7,645 nucleotides of DNA. Source: JBFELU01 sp041551965. Its GTDB lineage: Bacteria > Actinomycetota > Acidimicrobiia > Spongiisociales > UBA11373. The stretch spans positions 1 to 7,645 of the forward strand of contig JBFELU010000093.1 of NCBI GenBank assembly GCA_041551965.1, given 5' to 3'. How positions within the stretch are numbered: position 1 is the first letter of the stretch; each line of letters opens with the position of its first letter. The position numbers and the translations under genes are program-made. The notes under the pieces are model-generated. The model was not told the origin of the DNA. It ran no database searches and was given only the letters and a program-made list of their open reading frames with translations. This document shows positions 1 through 5,999 of this stretch, piece by piece.

Positions 1-1164
1 GATGGCCAGGGTGTCCCGGTTCACGTCGATACCGCCCAGCATGCGGCCCACCCACCCGGCGATGTCGTCGTCCATGATCGACAGCGCCGGGTGATACACC
101 AGCTCGGCCGAGGTGCCCCCCTGGAAGATGTGGAGGTTGCCGCCCGACAGCGCCGCCACCAGGGTCCCCAGCGCCTTCTCGTAGGCGCACTGGTAGTCGA
201 ACTTCTTCGACAGGCTGGTGAACCCGGCGCTGGTGCAGGAGGGGATCCGGTAAGTGCGCAGCATCTGGTTCATCCCGACGTGGCCCAGGGCATTCACCAC
301 CGAGGGGAAGAGCGGGCTGCCGCGTCGCATGTCCATCGGTTTGAGCCCGTATTGGATCGAGATGGGGGCTCCTTCTTTGATGAGTTGGGTCAGCACCGCC
401 CAGCCCATCACGGTGGCGACCGCCAGCACCAGGCTCCCCGCGGTCGTCATCGGACCCTCCGCACCCATCGTGATGCCGGCGCACGGTTGGATCGGCATGC
501 CGGCCCCGACATAGGTGAATGCGGCGTCGATCGACTCGCCGTAGTAGGTGAGCGGCGATGCCGCATCCAGTTCCGGCTCGAGGTTGACGCCCAGGGCCTG
601 AGCCATCTGCACGGCGAACGGCTCGCAGCCCTTGGCGTAGCCGTAGTGCTGGGCCTTGCCCGAGTAGCGGAACCCGCTGGCCAGTGTCTCCAGGAAGGTC
701 ATTGCCGACGGCACGCCTTCGATATCGGTGTAGGAGAAGACGGCATCGGCCATGTGACAGTTGTCGAGGGCGTCGGCGACGATGGTGGCGTCGCGGTGCT
801 CGGCGAGGGTGGCCGGTCGGGTCTCCCAGGTGTCCAAGTCGACGTGGCGCATCCCCATGCCTTGCATGAAGTAGAAGGTGTCACCGCCCACCATGAGGTC
901 GCTGCGTCCGTCCCGAGCGGTGACCAGGTAGCTGCTGGGGGTGCGCTCCAGGCACTGTTCTGCCAGCCAGGCGGGGATTCGGACCAGACGCTCCTCGGTG
1001 TCGACCCGGCAGCCACCCGAGGCCATCAGCGCCAGCGCCCGGTCGCTGTGGACCCGGATCCCGGTGGTCTCGAGGGTGAAGAGGGCGCCGCGGTGGATCG
1101 TCTCGATCTCCTCGGGGCTGAGCACCTGCAGGGGAGCGATCTTCCGGGTGAATCCATCCAACAT
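1..1164 (-). CDS. MttB-family (non-pyrrolysine) methylamine:corrinoid methyltransferase, partial (C-terminus beyond left edge)
   Basis: Reading the minus strand from the ATG at 1164 gives 388 uninterrupted codons to the window edge; the family is usually about 480-510 residues, so roughly the last 110 are missing. The protein begins MLDGFTRKIAPLQVL and matches the complete paralog at 1925-3427 without gaps at the start: by hand count about 80 of the first 130 residues are identical, including the shared blocks IHRGALFT, MVGGDT, YFMQGMGMR and TWETRPAT. Further on it has MNQMLR, SKKFDYQ, YEKALGTL and FQGGTSAEL, typical of the trimethylamine methyltransferase (MttB) family. Family members transfer a methyl group from a tertiary or quaternary amine to Co(I) of a corrinoid protein in the cytoplasm. 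No in-frame TAG occurs in the visible part, so it looks like the MtgB-type branch that lacks pyrrolysine. It is divergently transcribed from the corrinoid-protein gene, its likely partner. The start is set by a strong Shine-Dalgarno six bases upstream. The substrate is unknown; the family call is firm. Confidence 0.9.
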   Translation of the reverse strand, partial: MLDGFTRKIAPLQVLSPEEIETIHRGALFTLETTGIRVHSDRALALMASGGCRVDTEERLVRIPAWLAEQCLERTPSSYLVTARDGRSDLMVGGDTFYFMQGMGMRHVDLDTWETRPATLAEHRDATIVADALDNCHMADAVFSYTDIEGVPSAMTFLETLASGFRYSGKAQHYGYAKGCEPFAVQMAQALGVNLEPELDAASPLTYYGESIDAAFTYVGAGMPIQPCAGITMGAEGPMTTAGSLVLAVATVMGWAVLTQLIKEGAPISIQYGLKPMDMRRGSPLFPSVVNALGHVGMNQMLRTYRIPSCTSAGFTSLSKKFDYQCAYEKALGTLVAALSGGNLHIFQGGTSAELVYHPALSIMDDDIAGWVGRMLGGIDVNRDTLAI

Positions 1165-1168
1165 CTGA

Positions 1169-1177
1169 CACCTCCCC
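1169..1177 (-). promoter_or_regulatory. Ribosome binding site of the leftward methyltransferase gene
   Basis: On the minus strand this reads GGGGAGGTG and sits a few bases before the ATG at 1164. It fixes the start of the truncated gene. Its 5' end overlaps one arm of the GC-rich hairpin at 1176-1202. Confidence 0.7.
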
Positions 1178-1202
1178 GGCCGGCTTGCCGGGTCGCGGCC
1201 GG
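1176..1202. other. GC-rich inverted repeat in the 5' leader of the leftward gene
   Basis: CCGGCCG at 1176-1182 pairs perfectly with CGGCCGG at 1196-1202, giving a 7-bp stem with a 13-base loop. Inside it is a smaller CCGG-CTTG-CCGG repeat (1180-1191). In the leftward transcript the hairpin lies directly before, and slightly overlaps, the Shine-Dalgarno sequence, so it could reduce ribosome access. It has no U-tract and is not a terminator. In such GC-rich DNA a stem of this size may arise by chance. Confidence 0.35.
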
Positions 1203-1214
1203 CACACCTAGACT
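1185..1214 (+). promoter_or_regulatory. Possible sigma70-type promoter for the rightward operon
   Basis: TTGCCG at 1185-1190 and TAGACT at 1209-1214 are separated by 18 bases and resemble -35 and -10 boxes. Transcription would start near 1221, inside the inverted repeat at 1217-1232, which is a logical place for a repressor. The region is also the AT-richest part of the intergenic gap. The match is moderate and was made by eye. The leftward promoter must lie in the same gap, but I see only weak candidates for it, such as TAGGTT on the minus strand at 1220-1215. Confidence 0.3.
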
Positions 1215-1216
1215 AA

Positions 1217-1232
1217 CCTATCAACCGATAGG
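1217..1232. promoter_or_regulatory. Perfect inverted repeat, candidate operator between the divergent genes
   Basis: CCTATC at 1217-1222 and GATAGG at 1227-1232 form a perfect 6-bp inverted repeat around AACC. It is relatively AT-rich against a GC-rich background and lies in the only substantial gap, between two divergent methyltransferase-system genes. Its size and dyad symmetry fit binding by a dimeric regulator, for example of the TetR or GntR type. No regulator gene is in the window, so the binding protein is unknown. One site could control both directions. Confidence 0.45.
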
Positions 1233-1253
1233 CTGCGCAGTGAGCGCTTGTCG

Positions 1254-1259
1254 AAGGAG
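1254..1259 (+). promoter_or_regulatory. Ribosome binding site that decides the corrinoid-protein start
   Basis: AAGGAG lies six bases before the ATG at 1266. A TTG in the same frame at 1248 would place this motif inside the coding region and has no good Shine-Dalgarno of its own, so the ATG is preferred. Confidence 0.65.
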
Positions 1260-1265
1260 CGGCTG

Positions 1266-1913
1266 ATGGACCAGCAGACACTCGCCGACCTGGGCCGGGC
1301 GATCAAGGAGTACGACGGCGATGCTGCAGCCGCCCTGGCCGCGCAGGCGCTGTCTGAGGACATCGAGCCGGTGCGGGTGCTGGCCGCCCTCACCGACGCC
1401 ATCCGGGAGGTGGGTGACGGCTTTGGTGCCGGGGAGCTCTTCCTCCCCGAGTTGGTGAGCGCCGCCGACGCCATGGAACAGGCGATGCCGATCGTCGACG
1501 CCGCCTTCACCGAACACGGCGGCGAGCGAGCCAGCCAAGGCAAGATCGTCGCCGGGACGGTCGCCGGCGACATCCACAACATCGGCAAGACCATCCTGTG
1601 CACGCTGCTCACGGCGGACGGGTTTCAGGTCGTCGACTTGGGGATCGACGTGCCGGTCGACGGCTTCGTCAAGGCGGTCGAAGAGGAGAAGCCGGACCTC
1701 GTGGCGATGTCGGCGCTGCTCACGATCACGGCTCAGGAGCAGAAGAAGGTGATCGCCGCCCTCGAGGAAGCCGGGCTGCGTAGCGGCGTGAAGGTGATCG
1801 TGGGTGGGGGAGCGATCAGCCAAGCGTTTGCCGATTCGATCGGCGCCGACGGGTACTCGCCCACTGCACCGGGCGGCGTGTCGCTGGCGAGGGAGCTGCT
1901 TTCAATCGACTAG
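1266..1913 (+). CDS. Corrinoid (cobalamin-binding) protein of methylamine methyltransferase system, MttC/MtbC-like
   Basis: The 215-residue product has the usual size and two-domain layout of methyltransferase corrinoid proteins. Residues 1 to about 90 form the helical methionine-synthase-type cap (GELFLPELVSAADAMEQAM is its typical helix). Residues about 92-215 form the Rossmann-like B12-binding domain. The cobalt-ligating DxHxxG motif is D102-I-H104-N-I-G107, followed by the SALL stretch at 149-152 and VIVGGGAIS near 178-184, which normally contact the nucleotide tail. The protein would carry cobalamin in the cytoplasm, accept a methyl group from an MttB-type enzyme and pass it to a second methyltransferase, usually onto tetrahydrofolate in bacteria. 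It is flanked by two MttB paralogs, one divergent and one 11 bases downstream, so it may serve both. It ends in TAG, indicating that TAG is a normal stop codon in this genome. Function is clear at family level; the methylated substrate is not. Confidence 0.93.
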   Translation: MDQQTLADLGRAIKEYDGDAAAALAAQALSEDIEPVRVLAALTDAIREVGDGFGAGELFLPELVSAADAMEQAMPIVDAAFTEHGGERASQGKIVAGTVAGDIHNIGKTILCTLLTADGFQVVDLGIDVPVDGFVKAVEEEKPDLVAMSALLTITAQEQKKVIAALEEAGLRSGVKVIVGGGAISQAFADSIGADGYSPTAPGGVSLARELLSID

Positions 1914-1924
1914 GAGGGCCTGGA

Positions 1925-3427
1925 ATGCTCAACGGTTTCACACGAACGTTTCCGCCCCTCCGCTACCTGACTGCCGAGCAGGAAGAGAGCATCCATCGTG
2001 GCGCCCTCTTCACCATGGAGACGACCGGCATGCAGATCGAGCACGACGGGGCGCGTCGCCTGCTCGCCGACGCCGGGTGTGCCGTCGACGATGATGCCAA
2101 CCGCGTTCGGATGCCGGCCTGGCTCGTCGAGGAGTGCCTGCGCAAGGTGCCCACCCACTTCCGCTTGCGGGCCCGGGATTCCGCCAACGACCTGATGGTC
2201 GGGGGCGACACCGTGTACTTCATGCAAGGCATGGGGATGCGGTACGTGGACCTGGAGACGTGGGAGACCCGGCCCGCCACCGCCGCGGAGCATCGGGAAG
2301 CGATGATCGTCGCCGATGCGCTGCCCCACACGCATCTCGCCGAAGGGTGGGAGATCTACACCGATCGGCGCAACATCCCGCCGGTGATGGGCATGCTCGA
2401 GAACCTGGCCAGCGCCATCCGCTACTCATCGAAGACCCAGGTGGCGGGGAACATCCAGGACACCGAGATCTTCGCCATCATGATGGCCCAGGCGGTCGGC
2501 ACCGATCTGTTCCCCGAGATCGAGCACGCCTGTCCCCTCACCATCCAGCACGGGGGCGCTCAGGCGGCCTTCCGCTACGCCGAGGCCGGGATCCCGTTCG
2601 TGCCGGCACTCTCGGTGAACCAAGGGGCCACCGGTCCGGCGACGCTCGCCGGCGCCGTGGTGCTCAAGGTCGCCGAGACGATGGGATGGGTGGTGATGTC
2701 TCAGGTCCACACCCCGGGTGCTCCGATGGCGATCCACCACGGGATCTCGGCCATCGACATGAGGACCGGCGACAAGTTGCTGGGCACCCCGGCTCGCGGG
2801 GTGGGGACCGGGATGATGAACCAGATGCTGAGGCGGTACGGGATACCCATCTGGTCCAACACCGGGTTCGCCAGCAACTCGAAGAAGATCGACTTCCAGG
2901 CCGGCTACGAGAAGAGCCTCGGCACCCTGCTCTCGGCCTTGGCCGGTGGCCAGGTCCAGATGTTCCAGGGCGGCTCCAGCACCGAGCTGCTCTACAGCAA
3001 CGAACTGGCGGTGATGGAAGACGACGTCGCCGGATGGATCGGGGGAGTCCTGGAGGGCTTCATCTTCGACGATGAGACGCTGGCGATCGATCTCATCAAC
3101 GAGGTGGGCCCGATCCCCGGCCACTACATGGCCCAGGCTCATACCCGAAAGTGGTGGAACAAGGAGGATTACTTCCCGCAGGTGGCCGACACCGAGTCGT
3201 ACGCCTCGTGGGTGACCACCGGCAAGCGCGACATGCTGGACCGGGCCCGCGACAAGGTGGCCGAGATCCTGTCCACCCACACCCCGTCCCCGCTCACCGA
3301 CTCCCAGGAAGATGCCCTCGAGGATGTCCTGAAGCAGGCCCGCGACTTCTATCGGAAGCGGGGCGTGATCTCGGATGCGGAGTGGGAGACCTACCTGCAA
3401 GAGTTGAGTCTCGGCGACGGGAGGTAG
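1925..3427 (+). CDS. MttB-family (non-pyrrolysine) methylamine:corrinoid methyltransferase, complete
   Basis: The 500-residue product is full length for the trimethylamine methyltransferase (MttB) family, whose members form a TIM barrel and move a methyl group from a methylated amine to the cobalamin of a partner corrinoid protein. Recognisable blocks are IHRGALFT (23-30), MVGGDT with YFMQGMGMR (91-107), TWETRPAT (112-119), MNQMLRRYGIP (298-308), SKKIDFQAGYEKSLGTLL (319-336), FQGGSSTELLYS (347-358) and MEDDVAGW (364-371). Archaeal MttB carries pyrrolysine, encoded by an in-frame TAG, in the C-terminal half. Here there is none, and TAG is the gene's real stop. This places it with non-pyrrolysine relatives such as MtgB (glycine betaine), MtpB (proline betaine) and MtcB (carnitine), which act on quaternary amines. 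An AGGAGG seven bases upstream supports the ATG. It follows the corrinoid gene by 11 bases and precedes the amidohydrolase by two, so co-transcription is likely. The exact substrate cannot be inferred. Confidence 0.92.
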   Translation: MLNGFTRTFPPLRYLTAEQEESIHRGALFTMETTGMQIEHDGARRLLADAGCAVDDDANRVRMPAWLVEECLRKVPTHFRLRARDSANDLMVGGDTVYFMQGMGMRYVDLETWETRPATAAEHREAMIVADALPHTHLAEGWEIYTDRRNIPPVMGMLENLASAIRYSSKTQVAGNIQDTEIFAIMMAQAVGTDLFPEIEHACPLTIQHGGAQAAFRYAEAGIPFVPALSVNQGATGPATLAGAVVLKVAETMGWVVMSQVHTPGAPMAIHHGISAIDMRTGDKLLGTPARGVGTGMMNQMLRRYGIPIWSNTGFASNSKKIDFQAGYEKSLGTLLSALAGGQVQMFQGGSSTELLYSNELAVMEDDVAGWIGGVLEGFIFDDETLAIDLINEVGPIPGHYMAQAHTRKWWNKEDYFPQVADTESYASWVTTGKRDMLDRARDKVAEILSTHTPSPLTDSQEDALEDVLKQARDFYRKRGVISDAEWETYLQELSLGDGR

Positions 3428-3429
3428 TC

Positions 3430-5046
3430 GTGTCGCAGGTGTTCCACGGCGGTGTGATCTACACCGCCGATCCCGCCGGGTCCTGGGCCGAAGCCGTCGC
3501 GGTGGACCGGGGGCGGATCACGATGGTGGGGACCGACGCCGACGTGCTCGCCGCCCATCCGGATGCCGAGCGGGTCGACCTGGGAGGCCGGACCATGGTC
3601 CCGGGGTTCATCGATCCTCACAACCACTACTTGGCGACCGGCGAGTCGCTGGCCTCGATCGACGCCCGCTACCCGGGTATCGCGTCGGTGGACGATCTGG
3701 TCGGCGCAGTGTCCGCCGTGGCGGCCGAGACGCCACCGGGACAGTGGATCACCGGTTTCGGTTTCGATTTCGGCAAGTACGACGCAATGCCCACGAGGTG
3801 GGATCTCGATCGGGCCACCGAGGACCATCTGGTCGGCATCGTCCACGTGTCCGGCCACTACCTGCTGGTCAACAGCGCCGCCCTGGAGGCCGCCGGGATC
3901 GCCGAGGCGGTGGCCGACCCCAAGGGAGGCCGGTTCGACCGGGACGACGATGGGAGGCTCACCGGGCTGTGTCGCGATGCCGCCATGGCGATGGCACAGC
4001 CGGTGGCGGTCGACGTGGGATCCCACGGCATCAACATCCACGTCGAGGCATCGATGGAGGATCTGCTGGCCGCCATCGAGCGTGCCGGCACCGCCTATCT
4101 GGCGGCCGGGCTCACCACCGTCGCCGATGCACAAGTGAGCGCCCGGGAGTTGGCCGCCTACCGGGAGGCCCGCCGCCGGGGCACCTGGTGGGTGCGGACG
4201 GCCTGCATGCCGCTCTCCCACCAGTTGGAGGACTACGCCTCGGTGGGCATGGCGGGGCCCTTCGGTGACGACATGCTGTGGATCGGTCCCATGAAGTTCT
4301 ACATGGACGGCTCGCTGATCGGCGGTACCGCCACCTTCTTCGAGCCCTACGGCCCAGACGGCGAGTACGCCGGTCTGTTGTTCTGGGAGCCCGAGGAGCT
4401 GCGGGAGATCATCGGGGAGGCCCACTCCCGGGGGTGGCAGATCGGGGTCCACGCCCAGGGGGATCGGGCCATCGAGGCGGCGCTCGACGCCTTCGAGGCG
4501 GCGATGGAGGCGCATCCCCGCCCGGACTGCCGTCACCGCATCGAGCACTGTGGGTACCCCACCCCGGCTCATCTGGAACGAATGGCCCGCCTCGGGGTGA
4601 TCGCCGTCAATCAGCCCAACCTGCTGGTCGACAGTGGCGACGGGTTCCTGGCCAACCTGGGAGACAAGGGCCATTGGCTGCAGCCGATGCGAGCCGAGAA
4701 GGAGGCGGGAGTTCGCTTCGTGTTGAGCAGCGACGCCGACGTCACGTCGTTCCGGCCGCTCGACAGCATCACCGCGGCCGTGACCCGGACCACGCTCGAG
4801 GGCGAGATGATCGGACCGGATCAGACGATCACCGTGGAGGAGGCGGTGCGGGCCCACACCATCGAGGCGGCCTATTCGCTGTTCGTGGAGGATCGCCTCG
4901 GTTCGATCGAGCCCGGCAAGTACGCCGACCTCACCGTCGTCGACGGGGATCTCTTCGGCGTTGCGGTCGAGCGCATCCGGGATCTGCAGATCTGGATGAC
5001 GGTGCTCGATGGGGACATCGTGTTCCGCGGGGACCATGGCGAGTGA
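3430..5046 (+). CDS. YtcJ-like metal-dependent amidohydrolase (Amidohydro_3 family)
   Basis: The 538-residue product has the typical length and layout of YtcJ-like amidohydrolases: a small beta-sandwich formed from both ends (about 1-57 and 495-538) around a TIM barrel. Visible active-site elements are the N-terminal metal motif H64-N-H66 in GFIDPHNH, a lysine in MKFYMDGS (K289), the HAQGDRA motif with H341, RIEH with H373, and the SSDAD motif with D435. The end shows GSIEPGKYADLTVVD, the family's closing strand. Such enzymes hydrolyse amide, N-acyl or cyclic C-N bonds; substrates are rarely known. The GTG at 3430 is chosen because it lies two bases after the stop of the methyltransferase, with GGGAGG (3419-3424) upstream; an in-frame GTG at 3151 would overlap the previous gene by 277 bases. 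Tight linkage to the MttB system suggests it handles a precursor or product of the same compound, which is inference. Confidence 0.9.
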   Translation: MSQVFHGGVIYTADPAGSWAEAVAVDRGRITMVGTDADVLAAHPDAERVDLGGRTMVPGFIDPHNHYLATGESLASIDARYPGIASVDDLVGAVSAVAAETPPGQWITGFGFDFGKYDAMPTRWDLDRATEDHLVGIVHVSGHYLLVNSAALEAAGIAEAVADPKGGRFDRDDDGRLTGLCRDAAMAMAQPVAVDVGSHGINIHVEASMEDLLAAIERAGTAYLAAGLTTVADAQVSARELAAYREARRRGTWWVRTACMPLSHQLEDYASVGMAGPFGDDMLWIGPMKFYMDGSLIGGTATFFEPYGPDGEYAGLLFWEPEELREIIGEAHSRGWQIGVHAQGDRAIEAALDAFEAAMEAHPRPDCRHRIEHCGYPTPAHLERMARLGVIAVNQPNLLVDSGDGFLANLGDKGHWLQPMRAEKEAGVRFVLSSDADVTSFRPLDSITAAVTRTTLEGEMIGPDQTITVEEAVRAHTIEAAYSLFVEDRLGSIEPGKYADLTVVDGDLFGVAVERIRDLQIWMTVLDGDIVFRGDHGE

Positions 5047-5070
5047 CGCCGTGAGACGAGGAGGGGCTGG

Positions 5071-5994
5071 ATGGCCGAGTTTCGAGTGATCACCCATATC
5101 GACGATCCGCTTCCCTCGCCGGCGCGGGCGGAGCCGCCCAGCGGACGGGATCCCCTTCGGGTCGGAGCGGTGCAGTGCGCCTGGAATCCCGACCCGGTGG
5201 TGCATCGAGACACGCTGGCCGCCGGGATCAGGCTGGCTGCCGACGAAGGGGCCCGGGTGATCTGCCTCCAGGAGCTGACCCTGTCGCCCTACTTCGCCGT
5301 GGTTCCCGACGATCCGGAGGCGGCCGAGCACGCCGAGGACGTCGGTGACGGGCCGACCACCGAGTTCGCACGCCACATGGCGGCGGAGACGGGCGCCATC
5401 GTGCACGCCTCGCTCTATGAGCGAGACCCCGGCGGTCTCGGGTTCAACACGGCCATCGCCGTCGATCCGGAAGGAGAGGTGGTGGCCCGGACCCGCAAGG
5501 TGCACATCCCACAGTTCCCCCTCTATCACGAGGACCACTACTTCGCCCCCGGCGACACCGGCTTCCCGGTGATCGACATGGCCGGGTCGCGCTTCGGGTT
5601 CCCGACCTGTTGGGACCAGTGGTACCCGGAGCTGGCTCGCATCTACTCGCTGGAGGGGGCGGAGATACTCGTCTTTCCCACTGCGATCGGAATCGACCCC
5701 GATGAGCTCGACTACGACACCCAGCCGATGTGGCGGCACACCATCACGGCCAACGGGATGGCCAACGCGCTGTTCATGGTGGTGATCAATCGAATCGGCG
5801 TCGAAGGGCCGACCACCTTCTACGGCTCCTCCTTCATCTCCGATCCGTATGGCCGGGTGATCGTCGAAGCGCCCCGGGACGAGCCAGCGGTGCTGGTCGC
5901 CGACCTCGATCTCGATCACCGCCGAGATTGGCTCAACTTCGGGTTCTTCGAGACCCGGCGTCCCGACCAGTACCGGCGCTTGGTGGAGGACTGA
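5071..5994 (+). CDS. Nitrilase-superfamily carbon-nitrogen hydrolase, N-carbamoylputrescine amidase/beta-ureidopropionase-like
   Basis: The 307-residue product shows the Glu-Lys-Cys triad of the nitrilase superfamily: E68 in CLQELTLSPYF, K143 in RTRKVHIPQ and C180 in FPTCWDQWYPELAR. The CWDQWYPE block, the HYFAPGDTGF stretch (156-165) and FPTAIGIDP (202-210) strongly resemble N-carbamoylputrescine amidases (AguB) and beta-ureidopropionases, which cleave an N-carbamoyl group to free amine, ammonia and CO2. No agmatine-pathway partner such as agmatine deiminase lies beside it, so putrescine is not a safe substrate call; another carbamoyl or simple amide compound is equally possible. The core starts at LRVGAVQCAW (29-38), preceded by a 28-residue extension rich in proline and charged residues. 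An AGGAGG six bases before the ATG supports this longer form. The gene begins 24 bases after one YtcJ-like amidohydrolase and ends five bases before another, so all three hydrolases are probably made together. Confidence 0.92.
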   Translation: MAEFRVITHIDDPLPSPARAEPPSGRDPLRVGAVQCAWNPDPVVHRDTLAAGIRLAADEGARVICLQELTLSPYFAVVPDDPEAAEHAEDVGDGPTTEFARHMAAETGAIVHASLYERDPGGLGFNTAIAVDPEGEVVARTRKVHIPQFPLYHEDHYFAPGDTGFPVIDMAGSRFGFPTCWDQWYPELARIYSLEGAEILVFPTAIGIDPDELDYDTQPMWRHTITANGMANALFMVVINRIGVEGPTTFYGSSFISDPYGRVIVEAPRDEPAVLVADLDLDHRRDWLNFGFFETRRPDQYRRLVED

Positions 5995-5999
5995 GCAGC

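Noticed and set aside
1248..1265. TTG start six codons upstream for the corrinoid protein
   Set aside because: It would put the AAGGAG ribosome binding site inside the gene; the ATG at 1266 is correctly spaced after it.
1165..1265. Cobalamin riboswitch in the divergent gap
   Set aside because: The gap is only about 100 bases, too short for a B12 riboswitch plus promoter, and I see no B12-box-like sequence.
91..1266. Open frame of 391 codons on the plus strand
   Set aside because: It is the antisense shadow of the leftward MttB-family gene, whose minus-strand reading matches the complete paralog closely.
3151..3429. Longer in-frame start for the first amidohydrolase
   Set aside because: It would overlap the methyltransferase gene by 277 bases, and its extra residues resemble an out-of-frame reading; the GTG at 3430 has a good Shine-Dalgarno and matches the family's usual start.
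3391..5919. Open frame of 842 codons on the minus strand opposite the amidohydrolase and nitrilase genes
   Set aside because: Its translation shows no recognisable domain and is rich in R, G, H, D and V as expected from reading GC-rich codons backwards. The plus strand encodes two complete enzymes with intact active sites here.
5730..5999. Longer in-frame start for the second amidohydrolase
   Set aside because: The extra 90 residues lie entirely over the end of the nitrilase gene and look like shadow sequence; the GTG at 6000 gives the normal family N-terminus.
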